Origin: Gemmatimonadaceae bacterium
Lineage (GTDB): Bacteria > Gemmatimonadota > Gemmatimonadetes > Gemmatimonadales > Gemmatimonadaceae
Assembly (NCBI GenBank): GCA_025362035.1
Contig: JANYIN010000133.1
Location: forward strand, 1-64,000
Length of the DNA: 64,000 bases
Reading direction: 5' to 3'
Each line of letters begins with the position of its first letter. The first letter of the stretch is position 1. Shown here piece after piece: positions 18,129 to 26,978 of this stretch. The notes beneath the pieces were generated by a model that worked only from the letters and a program-made list of their open reading frames with translations, was not told the origin of the DNA and made no database searches. The translations under genes were made by a program, and so were the position numbers.

Positions 18129-19625
18129 GTGGCTATGGATGAGGAGCCGCGGTGGGAACTCGTGGATCTGATCTCCCGAATCGATGCCTGGGGCCGCTCC
18201 GCTCCTGAACGACTCGTGCACCAATCGGATGCGGCAAGCCTGACCTGGGGAGATCTGATTCGTCGGTCGGACGCGCTTGCGGGCGCGATTGCATCCTCCT
18301 GCCTCCGCCCGGGCTCGCCGATTGTGCTCCGCGGGCACAAGGAGCCGGAGATGCTCGTCGGCTTTCTCGGCTGCGCCAAGTCGGCCCACCCGTACGTCCC
18401 CATCGACGTGGCCGTCCCGGAATCGCGTGCCGAGCGAATCGTGGCCGCCGCAAACGCCGAAATGGTGCTCACGCCGGAGCGGATCCGCGAACTCGAGGCA
18501 CTCGGGCGGCCGCGTCCCCTCCTGTCGGGAGATCTCGAAACGCCGTTCTACGTGATGTTCACCTCCGGCAGCACGGGCGAGCCGAAAGGCGTCGTCATCA
18601 CGCGCGGGTGTCTCGACGCATTTGTCTCGTGGATGCTGAACGAGCAGCATTTTGCGACGGGCGGCGAGACGTTTCTCAATCAGGCCGTCTTCTCGTTCGA
18701 TCTTTCGGTGATGGACGTCTGGTGTTGCCTTGCCACGGGCGGCACCCTGTTCAGCCTGACCGCCACGGTGCTCTCGGACTTTCGGCGATTGTTCCAGTCG
18801 TTGGCGTCGTCGGGCGTGACGACGTGGGTTTCGACACCGCCGTTCGCGCAACTCTGCCTTGCCGATCGCGGATTTCGGCAGGAGTTGCTCCCTCATCTCA
18901 CGCGGTTTCTGTTCTGCGGCGACGTCCTCACGGGCGAGATCGCCCAACGGCTCATCGAGAGGTTCCCGATGGCCGAAGTGTGGAATACATATGGTCCCAC
19001 CGAGGCCACCGTGGCCACGACTTCGGTGCAAATTCGCGGTGAGGTACTGCGGCGGTATCCGCAACTTCCGGTCGGCGTGGCCATGCCGGGCTCCAAAGTG
19101 CTGGTGGTGGACGATGGAGGCGTACGAGTGACCGACGGGACTCGCGGCGAAATCATGATCGTCGGGCCCAACGTGAGTCCGGGCTATCTCGGACGCCCCG
19201 AGCTTTCGGCTCGGGTGTTCTCGTCGCGTGACGGCATGCGTGCGTACCGAACGGGAGACTGGGGCGTATACGAGGAAGGTCTGTTGTTCTTTCAGGGACG
19301 CATGGACAACCAGGTCAAGATCGCGGGCCACCGCATTGAGCTGGGAGACGTCGAGGCGCAGGTGGCCTCGCTGGCGTCGGTCCGCGGCGCGGCAGTCGTC
19401 ACGTCCATTAAGCACGGCCGAGCCGACTCCCTCCACGCCTTCGTCGTGCTCGTCCACCGTCCCCCCGGCAGCGATCTGGAAATCGGCGCCGCATTGCGAA
19501 AGGAATTGGCGTCGCTCCTTCCCGCCTACATGCTCCCGCGGAAGTTTCACGTGCTGAATCGATTTCCCCTCACCGCGAACGGCAAGACCGATCGCAAGGC
19601 GCTCGCAGCAATGGTGAACGCGTGA
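18129..19625 (+). CDS. dltA: D-alanine--D-alanyl carrier protein ligase DltA-like
   Basis: Stand-alone adenylation enzyme of about 498 residues, from GTG 18129 or ATG 18135. Core motifs are FTSGSTGEPKG (A3), NTYGPTEATV (A5), YRTGDWG (A7), GRMDNQVKIAGHRIELGDVE (A8) and LTANGKTDRKAL (A10). The FLFCGDVL segment has the Cys that marks DltA enzymes and is linked in Bacillus DltA to preference for D-alanine. It would activate D-Ala with ATP and load it on the carrier encoded just upstream. It has no condensation or carrier domain, unlike the NRPS genes. Its stop overlaps the dltB start (GTGA). Another small amino acid as substrate is possible. Confidence 0.88.
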   Translation: MAMDEEPRWELVDLISRIDAWGRSAPERLVHQSDAASLTWGDLIRRSDALAGAIASSCLRPGSPIVLRGHKEPEMLVGFLGCAKSAHPYVPIDVAVPESRAERIVAAANAEMVLTPERIRELEALGRPRPLLSGDLETPFYVMFTSGSTGEPKGVVITRGCLDAFVSWMLNEQHFATGGETFLNQAVFSFDLSVMDVWCCLATGGTLFSLTATVLSDFRRLFQSLASSGVTTWVSTPPFAQLCLADRGFRQELLPHLTRFLFCGDVLTGEIAQRLIERFPMAEVWNTYGPTEATVATTSVQIRGEVLRRYPQLPVGVAMPGSKVLVVDDGGVRVTDGTRGEIMIVGPNVSPGYLGRPELSARVFSSRDGMRAYRTGDWGVYEEGLLFFQGRMDNQVKIAGHRIELGDVEAQVASLASVRGAAVVTSIKHGRADSLHAFVVLVHRPPGSDLEIGAALRKELASLLPAYMLPRKFHVLNRFPLTANGKTDRKALAAMVNA

Positions 19626-20776
19626 CGCCGTATGGGAGCGTCTTCTACTTCGGTCTGTTGCTCTACCTCGCGATTCCCGTGCTGGTCGCGAGTTGGTTCG
19701 AGGTAAAGCCGCGCCGGTATATCCTTGCCGCGACCCTGGTCATCGTTGTGGTGCAGTTCGGCCTCGGACCGCTCGGTCTCGCGATCGCTCCGCTGCGCGA
19801 CATCGGCAAGGTGGTCGGCTTTGCCGTGGGGCAGTGGGCGGTCGCCGCACTCTTCCTGCGGCTACGGAGAGCCGGGCCGAATCGCGCCGTATTCTACTCG
19901 GCAGTCCTCGTGGCGCTGCTTCCGCTGGCGCTCGAGAAATTCATGCCGCGCGGAACGTCGCATCTCGTTGCGTTCATGGGCATATCGTATTTGACATTTC
20001 GGGCACTCGACGTGGTCTTCGCCGTCCAGGACGGATTGGTCAAGGAGCTTCCCGCCGCGGAGTACTTCTCGTTCCTCTTGTTCTTTCCCGCGATCTCGGC
20101 TGGGCCCATTGATCGCTACCGTCGCTTCCGTACCGACTACCGGAAGCCACGCTCCCGCGACGAGCTACTGTCGGATCTCGACCAGGCAACGGATCGGATC
20201 TTCCGCGGCCTCCTCTACAGCTTCGTCATCGCCCCGCTGATCAATTTCTATTGGCTGACGCCGTCGCTGCATCGATACGGACTGCCCGGTGTCGCGTCGT
20301 ACATGTATGCGTACAGCCTCCACCTGTTTTTCGACTTCGCCGGCTATAGCGCGTTTGCCATTGGCGTGGGCTACCTGTTCGGCATCCGCATGCCGGAGAA
20401 CTTCAACCAGCCGTTTCTCGCGAAGAACATTACCGACTTCTGGAATCGCTGGCACATTTCGCTGTCGAGCTTTCTTCGCGACCATGTCTACGGCCGCTTC
20501 GTACTCGCGGCAACGAAGCGTCGGTGGTTCAAGGACCGGCAGCTGGCCAGCTATCTCGGAAGCGTCCTCGCGTTCGGCCTCATGGGTGTGTGGCATGGAA
20601 CCGCGGCGCGCTATCTCGCCTATGGGCTCTACCACGCGCTCCTGATCGTTGGATACGGGATGCTCACGCGGCCGGAGCGTGGGCCGCGCAAGCCGCTTCC
20701 CCTCCTTGCCGCGCGGGTCGTGACATTTCATCTCGTTTGCTTCGGATTTCTGATCTTCTCCGGACGGTTGTTCTGA
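19622..20776 (+). CDS. dltB: MBOAT O-acyltransferase DltB-like
   Basis: 384-residue polytopic membrane protein, GTG start overlapping dltA. It has the MBOAT signature: NITDFWNRWHISLSSFLRD in the middle and the catalytic His of GLMGVWHGTAARY near the C-terminus. PFAM-type MBOATs such as DltB pass the acyl group from the carrier protein through the membrane. Its own C-terminus (FSGRLF) lacks the FIYxxF tail, consistent with DltX supplying that part. It is the last gene of the operon and converges with the TPR lipoprotein gene, 4 bases apart. Confidence 0.9.
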   Translation: MTPYGSVFYFGLLLYLAIPVLVASWFEVKPRRYILAATLVIVVVQFGLGPLGLAIAPLRDIGKVVGFAVGQWAVAALFLRLRRAGPNRAVFYSAVLVALLPLALEKFMPRGTSHLVAFMGISYLTFRALDVVFAVQDGLVKELPAAEYFSFLLFFPAISAGPIDRYRRFRTDYRKPRSRDELLSDLDQATDRIFRGLLYSFVIAPLINFYWLTPSLHRYGLPGVASYMYAYSLHLFFDFAGYSAFAIGVGYLFGIRMPENFNQPFLAKNITDFWNRWHISLSSFLRDHVYGRFVLAATKRRWFKDRQLASYLGSVLAFGLMGVWHGTAARYLAYGLYHALLIVGYGMLTRPERGPRKPLPLLAARVVTFHLVCFGFLIFSGRLF

Positions 20777-20780
20777 CGCG

Positions 20781-21629
20781 TCACTTGCCGCTCACGCCCA
20801 GCCGGCGCAACTCGGCGATGGCGCCGTCGTATTCCGTGTACGACCGCGGGCATGCCGCCTTCGTCTCCAGGAAACGTGTCGCGGCATCGGCATCCCGCTT
20901 CATCGCCAGGAGCTCTTCACCGATGTAGAAGGACGCGGCGCAACGATGCTGCGTCTGCACCACCGTGTCCTTGTCCTCGGCCGCTGCGAACAGGCCGTCC
21001 GCCGTCAGTCGGCCCAGGTAGTATTTCGCCACGGGCGCTGGCCACTTGACGGTATCGGTTCGCACCACGTGCGCGGCGAAATCCTTCGCGTCGTCCCGGC
21101 CGATTCTCCGATTCACGAAATGAAGCCAGATCGCGACGTACAGATTTGCCGGGTCCAACGACTGTCCTTTCGCCAGATCCGCCGCTGCGTCGGGAAAGCG
21201 GCCGAGATAGACGTCGGTGCGGCCCCGGTTCTTCCACGCGAGTCCAAAGTCGGGCTTGAGTTTCACGGCCTGGTCGAAGTCCCGTAGTGCGACGTCGAAC
21301 TCGCCCTTACCCTGGTAGGCCATGGCGCGATTCTGGAAGATCCTGGCATCGTTGGGCGCGAGCGTGACAGCCTTGTCGTAGTCCTGAATGGCGCGATCGA
21401 AGTCCTCCTTCCCCCTGAAGGCGATGCCTCTGTTCCGGTAGGCGTCCGCGCTGACCGAATCCAGCCTGATCGCCTCGTCAAAGTCCCGAATGGCCAGATC
21501 GTACTCGCCCTTGTCGAGGTGGGCTGTGCCACTTTCCAGCTGCGCCCCAGCGCGGGACTTCGTGCCGGAACACGAGCACAACAGCATCAGTCCGAGAATC
21601 GACACCAAGGTCTGTGGTCTCCGCTTCAT
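20781..21629 (-). CDS. TPR-repeat lipoprotein
   Basis: 282 residues from the ATG at 21629. The N-terminus MKRRPQTLVSILGLMLLCSC is a lipoprotein signal with the lipidated Cys in CSCSG. It is followed by about four tetratricopeptide repeats of the AIRDFDEAIRLDP type (residues about 30-165), then a C-terminal region with several Cys residues and no recognised domain. TPR lipoproteins usually scaffold envelope complexes. It is convergent with dltB and divergent from the GMC oxidoreductase; no specific partner can be inferred. Confidence 0.85.
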   Translation of the reverse strand: MKRRPQTLVSILGLMLLCSCSGTKSRAGAQLESGTAHLDKGEYDLAIRDFDEAIRLDSVSADAYRNRGIAFRGKEDFDRAIQDYDKAVTLAPNDARIFQNRAMAYQGKGEFDVALRDFDQAVKLKPDFGLAWKNRGRTDVYLGRFPDAAADLAKGQSLDPANLYVAIWLHFVNRRIGRDDAKDFAAHVVRTDTVKWPAPVAKYYLGRLTADGLFAAAEDKDTVVQTQHRCAASFYIGEELLAMKRDADAATRFLETKAACPRSYTEYDGAIAELRRLGVSGK

Positions 21630-21779
21630 GTGCTCCTTGATTGAACGGATCGGGGCGTAGTGTCTCATCTTGCCAGCCCGGTCGCCCAAGCATAGACTCG
21701 GGCTCGAGAGCAGAAAACTCGATCCCGCCACGCGCTGGGGCAATGTCTGCCGCGCGTCTCCTCCCACGCCGTCCTCGCA

Positions 21780-23459
21780 ATGGCCCTTCAACAGTACGAC
21801 GCCATCGTCGTCGGCTCCGGTATCAGCGGCGGATGGGCGGCCAAGGAACTCTGCGAAAGGGGACTGAAGACGCTCCTGCTCGATCGGGGTCGCAACGTGG
21901 AACACGTGAAGGACTACACCACCGCCTTCACGGCGCCCTGGGAAATTCCCCACCGGGGCATGTCCCCGCAGAGCCTCCTCAAGAAGTATCCCGTCTCGCG
22001 GCGCGCACGCGTGCTGTATGAACTCAACGCGCAGTTCTTCATCGATGACAAGCAGTGTCCGTACGTCGAAGCAAAGCCGTTCGATTGGGTGCGGGGCTAT
22101 CAGGTCGGTGGCCGATCGCTGACATGGGGTCGCCAATGCTACCGGTGGAGCGATTTCGACTTCACGGCCAATCAAGTGGATGGAAGTGGAATCGATTGGC
22201 CCATCCGCTACAAGGACATCGCTCCGTGGTACGATCATGTGGAGCGGTTCGCGGGAATTAGCGGATCCATGGAGGGCCTCCCGCAATTGCCCGACGGGCA
22301 GTTCCTCCCGCCCATGGATCTCAACTGCGTCGAGCAGTCGGTAGCCGCCCGAATCAAGGAGCACTACAAGGACGAGCGCCGAATGATCATCGGCCGAACG
22401 GCAAACCTCACCACCCCGCTTGGTGGTCGTGGGAATTGCCAATATAGAGACAAATGCGAACTAGGCTGTCCGTTCGGCGCATACTTCAGTACGCAGTCCG
22501 CCACCCTTCCGGCGGCGATGAAGACCGGCAACCTCACGCTGCGTCCGTTCTCGATCGTGCGACGCCTGCTCTACGACAAGGCCGCGAAGAGAGTATCGGG
22601 CGTGGAGATCCTCGATGCCGAGACCAAGGGGACCAACGAATTCAAATCGAAGATCGTGTTTCTTTGTGCGTCCACGCTGAACTCGGCCTGGGTCCTGATG
22701 AACTCTGCCACTGATGTCTGGCCGGATGGACTCGGCAGCAGCAGCGGCGAGCTCGGACACAACGTTCTGGATCACCACACTCGGGCGGGCGCGAACGGGC
22801 AGGTGGACGGCTTCGGGGACCGCTACGTGTACGGACGGAGGCCGAACAACTTCTACGTTCCGCGCTTTCGGAACCTCTTTGGCGACAAGCGACCCTACCT
22901 GCGGGGCTTCGGGTACCAAGGGAGTGCCAGCCGCCAGGATTGGAGCCGCAACATCGCCGAGTTGGGCGTCGGCGCGCCGCTGAAAGAAGCCATCACCGAG
23001 CCCGGGCAATGGACTATCGGCATGAGCGGCTTCGGCGAGACACTGCCCTATCACGACAACAGAGTGTACCTCGACAAGACGAAGCGTGACAACTGGGGCC
23101 TGCCCGTACTCGCCATGGACTGTGCGATTCGCGACAACGAGAAGCTGATGCGCCAGGACATGAAGAATGACGCCGCCGAAATGCTCGAGGCGGCGGGGGT
23201 CAAGAACGTGAAAGCGACGGACTTCGGATACACGTTCGGCTCGTGCATTCACGAGATGGGCGCGGCCCGCATGGGAACGGATCCGAAGACGTCCGTGCTG
23301 AACGCCAACAATCAGGTGTGGGACGCGAAGAATGTCTTCGTCACCGACGGCGCATGCATGGCGTCATCCGGCTGCGTCAATCCCTCCCTCACGTACATGG
23401 CGCTGACCGCACGCGCGGTGGAGTTCGCCGCACAGGCGATGAAAAGGGGGGACCTCTGA
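21780..23459 (+). CDS. GMC-family FAD oxidoreductase
   Basis: 559 residues. The N-terminal Rossmann motif VVGSGISGGWAAKEL binds FAD. The C-terminus has the GMC end motif SGCVNPSLTYMALTARAVEFAAQ, and SCIHEMGAARMG supplies the conserved His. A Cys-rich stretch (CQYRDKCELGC) resembles that of gluconate/sorbitol-type dehydrogenases. No signal peptide is visible. It would oxidise an alcohol or sugar, probably passing electrons on through its partner: the next gene, 2 bases downstream, encodes a gluconate 2-dehydrogenase subunit 3 protein, and this pair is common. The substrate is unknown. Confidence 0.92.
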   Translation: MALQQYDAIVVGSGISGGWAAKELCERGLKTLLLDRGRNVEHVKDYTTAFTAPWEIPHRGMSPQSLLKKYPVSRRARVLYELNAQFFIDDKQCPYVEAKPFDWVRGYQVGGRSLTWGRQCYRWSDFDFTANQVDGSGIDWPIRYKDIAPWYDHVERFAGISGSMEGLPQLPDGQFLPPMDLNCVEQSVAARIKEHYKDERRMIIGRTANLTTPLGGRGNCQYRDKCELGCPFGAYFSTQSATLPAAMKTGNLTLRPFSIVRRLLYDKAAKRVSGVEILDAETKGTNEFKSKIVFLCASTLNSAWVLMNSATDVWPDGLGSSSGELGHNVLDHHTRAGANGQVDGFGDRYVYGRRPNNFYVPRFRNLFGDKRPYLRGFGYQGSASRQDWSRNIAELGVGAPLKEAITEPGQWTIGMSGFGETLPYHDNRVYLDKTKRDNWGLPVLAMDCAIRDNEKLMRQDMKNDAAEMLEAAGVKNVKATDFGYTFGSCIHEMGAARMGTDPKTSVLNANNQVWDAKNVFVTDGACMASSGCVNPSLTYMALTARAVEFAAQAMKRGDL

Positions 23460-23461
23460 GC

Positions 23462-24043
23462 ATGGATCGGAGAGCCGCGCTGGCCCGCATGGTGGCGATC
23501 ACCGGGAGCGCCATGATCGGATCGGAGTTCTTTCTCACGGGATGCCGGAGGCCGGGCAAGCACGCGACGAAGCCGTTTACGCCGCAGGACCTGGTGCTGA
23601 TGGACGAAATCGGGGATACCATCATTCCCGCCACCGACACGCCCGGCGCCAAGGCCGTGGGCATAGGGGCGTTCATGGCGATGATGGTCGGTGATTGCTA
23701 CGACGACGATAACCACGCGGCGTTCCAGGACGGCTTGACGCAGATCGATCAAGCCAGTCGAAAGAGAACTGGACGAGCCTTCGCCGAGAGCGCGCCGGCG
23801 CAACGTCTCGCGCTGCTCGTCGACATTGATCGCGAAAACCGGACGTACACACAGAACAGGAAGCCGGCCGACCCGCAGCACTATTTCAAGTTGATGAAGG
23901 ACCTCACGCTCCTGGGATTCTTCACGTCCGAAATCGGGTGCACCAGGGCCCTGCGGTTCGTGGAGACCCCCGGCTCGTACGATGGAAACGTCCCGTACCG
24001 CAAGGGCGAGAAGCTGTGGGTCAATCCCATGCGCCGCGTGTGA
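23462..24043 (+). CDS. Gluconate 2-dehydrogenase subunit 3 family protein, secreted/lipidated
   Basis: 193 residues from ATG 23462. The N-terminus MDRRAALARMVAITGSAMIG resembles a twin-arginine signal and ends in a lipobox-like LTGC. The body, beginning FTPQDLVLMDEIGDTIIPATDTPGAKA, is characteristic of the subunit-3 family. It is the small partner subunit of GMC dehydrogenases and may help deliver the flavoprotein to the periplasm, since the upstream GMC subunit lacks its own signal. It is 2 bases from the GMC gene and probably translationally coupled. Confidence 0.9.
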   Translation: MDRRAALARMVAITGSAMIGSEFFLTGCRRPGKHATKPFTPQDLVLMDEIGDTIIPATDTPGAKAVGIGAFMAMMVGDCYDDDNHAAFQDGLTQIDQASRKRTGRAFAESAPAQRLALLVDIDRENRTYTQNRKPADPQHYFKLMKDLTLLGFFTSEIGCTRALRFVETPGSYDGNVPYRKGEKLWVNPMRRV

Positions 24044-24110
24044 GCCCGCGGTACTTGCGCCTCCGCATCGAAACGCGTGTCGTGTACGCCGCACCGCTGG
24101 CCGGCAGGAG

Positions 24111-25043
24111 ATGACGCCCCGCGTTACAGTGGCCATGCCCGTCTTCAACGGCGAGCGATTCATTGGCGAGGCGGTGGCCAGCGCGCTTGCGAGCAGCTTC
24201 CGTGATTTCGAAATCCTCGTGCTCGACGACGGCTCAACCGACGGCTCGCTCGCTGCCGCGCGCCGCGCCGCCGGCGGAGATGCCCGGCTGCGCATCGTCA
24301 GGCTCCCCCACGGCGGCGTGGCGGCAGCGCGAAACGCCGGACTCCGTGAAGCGCGTGGGGGACTGATCGCCAATCTTGACTCCGACGATGTGATGCTGCC
24401 CGAGCGGTTAGAACTTCAAGTCGCCTACCTCGACAGCCATCCCGAATGCGTGGCGGTGGGAGGACGGTCGCTGGTGGTGGACGCTGCGGGCACGCCACTG
24501 CAGGTCGTGGGACGACTCTTCACGCACCAGGAGATCGATGCGGCACTCCTTGGCGGCCACGGCGGCTCGCTTGGCAGTGACACCGCAATGTTCCGGAAGC
24601 ACACGGCGCAGGCAATCGGCGGCTACGAAGACAAGCTTAGCGCGACAGGGGAGGATCACGATTTGTGGCTGCGCCTGGCAGAAGTCGGTCAAATCGCCAA
24701 CCTGCCGGATGTGCTCACCCGCTATCGCGTGCACGATACGAACGTGAGCGGGGGAAAAGACAGCCAGACACGTCGCCTGCCGGTCACGCTGGACAACTTG
24801 GCGCGCGCCTTCGACCGCCGGAGGATAACCGACCGCCAACCTGCAAAGCTGCCGCGCCCCCCCATTCCGCGATCGGAACAGTGGTGCGATGCCGGGATCG
24901 TCCGCTATTACTCCGGCAATCGTATCGGCGCACTCTGGCGGGTGCTGGTCGCCGCGGCCCTGAACCCTGCAGCCCCCGCGACGCGCAGCGCGCTGCGCCT
25001 CATGATGTCGAAGCGTGCGCCAGTGCGCGTGAGCGCACGCTGA
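24111..25043 (+). CDS. Family 2 glycosyltransferase
   Basis: 310 residues from ATG 24111, preceded by GGCAGGAG directly upstream. VTVAMPVFNGERFIGEAVASAL opens a GT-A fold, LDDGSTDGS follows, and LDSDDVMLPERLE supplies the DxD-type metal site. DHDLWLRLAE is the usual acceptor-side motif of this family. There is no membrane segment. It follows the GMC pair on the same strand and converges with the GNAT-methyltransferase gene. It probably transfers a sugar in glycan assembly; the specific linkage is unknown. Confidence 0.9.
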   Translation: MTPRVTVAMPVFNGERFIGEAVASALASSFRDFEILVLDDGSTDGSLAAARRAAGGDARLRIVRLPHGGVAAARNAGLREARGGLIANLDSDDVMLPERLELQVAYLDSHPECVAVGGRSLVVDAAGTPLQVVGRLFTHQEIDAALLGGHGGSLGSDTAMFRKHTAQAIGGYEDKLSATGEDHDLWLRLAEVGQIANLPDVLTRYRVHDTNVSGGKDSQTRRLPVTLDNLARAFDRRRITDRQPAKLPRPPIPRSEQWCDAGIVRYYSGNRIGALWRVLVAAALNPAAPATRSALRLMMSKRAPVRVSAR

Positions 25044-25067
25044 GCCGGCGCGCCACGATGCCCTTCG

Positions 25068-26960
25068 TCACCCTCGGCAGAGGTAATAGACCCAGCTGTC
25101 GGTGAGTGTGTCCCAGACGCCCGGCTCGCGAACTTCTCTCCCGGTATTCACCGAAAACACGCGAACATCCGTGAAACCGACCTCCGCCAGTTGCCTTTGT
25201 TGCGCCGACGGCGAGATGTAGTAGTGCGGAAGTGCGTAGTTCAGGCCCACGTCGTAGATCATCGCATGCGGCGCGCTCCGGAGTTCGCTCAGGCCGGGGG
25301 TCGCCGTCGAGATCAACTTGTATCGGCGCCAGCGCCTCATCTGCTCCACGAGGCCGCGGCCGCCGCTCGGCGTCAGGCTCTTCATGTTGTGTGACGAGAA
25401 GCAGAAGTACCCGCCGGGCGCCAACACCCGCCGCACCTCAGCCAGAATCTTGAATCGCTCGGCCTCGCTGACGTCATCGATGCCGTTGTAGCTGATTAGC
25501 ACAAGATCGAATGACGCGTCGGATTGCCCCAGATCCCGCGCATCGCCGCAGGAGATCGCCGACGGATTCACGAGATCCCCAACTCGCTGCCGGCATGCCG
25601 ACACCATGTTCGGTGAGATGTCGAGACCCGTGTACGCGTGCGCAAGCGCGCCGAAGAACGGCACCGTGCGCCCCGCGCCCACACCGATGTCGAGCACACG
25701 CATGTGCGCGAGCTCGGCGCGCAGTTCGCGCAAGATTTCTTGCTCCGGCTTCTGCAGCGTGGTCTCACGAACGTATTGGCGGGTGATGGAGCCGGTGTCG
25801 TAGAAGTCTCGGTGCGACGACGCGGCTTCCATCAGCTTCTTGCGACCCTCGATGATCTGCGCCGCATTCCGTGCAACCTGTGCGACCTGTCGCGCCTCCG
25901 CCGTGAGGGCGCGTACGCGCCGCACCATTCCGGTTCGGGCCACGCGGTCACGGGCCCGCGTGGGGAAGGACGGAACCGAATTCCGCGTTACTCGAACCGA
26001 GACGCGAGCGCGCAACTCGGGCACGTGGCGTGCGAGCGAGGGGTGGTTCCGCGGAAAGACCACGTCGACGAATCCGCGATCAAACGCGGCCGCGATTACT
26101 CCACGCAACAGAACGCGCTCCAACTCCGGCCGGCTCCCCAAGACATCGAAGGACGGCTCGGACCACAGCAGACTGCGACCGGACGCAATGCCGAGGTGAT
26201 GCGCCAGGGCGGCGTCCTGCGACCGCACAGAGGTAAACAGCAGTTGGCCGTCTCCGCCCAGCGCCTCGACCAGACGGCGTTTGAAATCCCGAGCCGGCCG
26301 CTCGACAAAGACACTTGGAACCTCGGGCGAGCTCCATCGGTGTATGTGCTGAACGAAGTACGCGTTGAGGTTCGTGAGAATCTCCCCCGGGCTGGTGCAA
26401 TGAACGACGGTGAGTCCGGGCTCTGCGGGGTAGACCGATGAGGCGGAAGAGGCGGGGTCCGTCCGGCACACCGCCGCATACGGCGCGACCGTCCTGCACG
26501 CCGCCGACAGCCGCAATCGCTGCGCCCACGCGGTCAAGAGTGCCACGGTAGGCGACTGCGCTGGAAGATGGTTGAACGCCAGCTCGTCCCAGCAGTCCGC
26601 GTGCAGCGCGAGTGCGTCGAGCAGAAGCTGACGCGCGTGAAGCTCGTGGTCGGCACATAGAAAATCGGCGCGATGCAGATGCCCGTCGCCCACGAACTTC
26701 AGCACGCGACGGCCGGCGACGATGTCCACCATCAGCGGCGCGATGGCGCGGACGACGCCGTTCTCGGTCACCACGGCGAGAAAGAGCTCGCGCGACGCCC
26801 GGGCCGTTTCGCGATAAGCCTGCCACCACGCGGTGCACCACCTCCATGATTGCGCTGCCGACCCGGGCGATGAGCTGGCAACGAGTGCGTCCCACGCTTC
26901 GCTGCCGATGGCCGTGAACTCGCTCTCGACGAGAACGGACATGCTATTTTGGTTGTTCAT
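25068..26960 (-). CDS. Fusion of GNAT/CelD-like acyltransferase domain and SAM-dependent methyltransferase
   Basis: 630 residues. Residues about 1-330 look like the CelD/BioF2/FemAB-type GNAT fold seen in polysaccharide clusters (WWQAYRETAR, FVGDGHLHRADFLCADHE). A linker of about 60 residues follows. From about residue 395 there is a class I methyltransferase with the SAM site VLDIGVGAGRTVPFFG and the acidic LDISPNM. The C-terminus is probably the methyltransferase cap. It is the last gene of a four-gene minus-strand operon with the LtaS-like transferase, a FemAB-like protein and a beta-propeller protein. It may acylate and methylate a sugar or lipid-linked glycan. Domain families are seen; substrates are not. 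Confidence 0.8.
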   Translation of the reverse strand: MNNQNSMSVLVESEFTAIGSEAWDALVASSSPGSAAQSWRWCTAWWQAYRETARASRELFLAVVTENGVVRAIAPLMVDIVAGRRVLKFVGDGHLHRADFLCADHELHARQLLLDALALHADCWDELAFNHLPAQSPTVALLTAWAQRLRLSAACRTVAPYAAVCRTDPASSASSVYPAEPGLTVVHCTSPGEILTNLNAYFVQHIHRWSSPEVPSVFVERPARDFKRRLVEALGGDGQLLFTSVRSQDAALAHHLGIASGRSLLWSEPSFDVLGSRPELERVLLRGVIAAAFDRGFVDVVFPRNHPSLARHVPELRARVSVRVTRNSVPSFPTRARDRVARTGMVRRVRALTAEARQVAQVARNAAQIIEGRKKLMEAASSHRDFYDTGSITRQYVRETTLQKPEQEILRELRAELAHMRVLDIGVGAGRTVPFFGALAHAYTGLDISPNMVSACRQRVGDLVNPSAISCGDARDLGQSDASFDLVLISYNGIDDVSEAERFKILAEVRRVLAPGGYFCFSSHNMKSLTPSGGRGLVEQMRRWRRYKLISTATPGLSELRSAPHAMIYDVGLNYALPHYYISPSAQQRQLAEVGFTDVRVFSVNTGREVREPGVWDTLTDSWVYYLCRG

Positions 26961-26978
26961 GAGGAAGACCGATGACGA

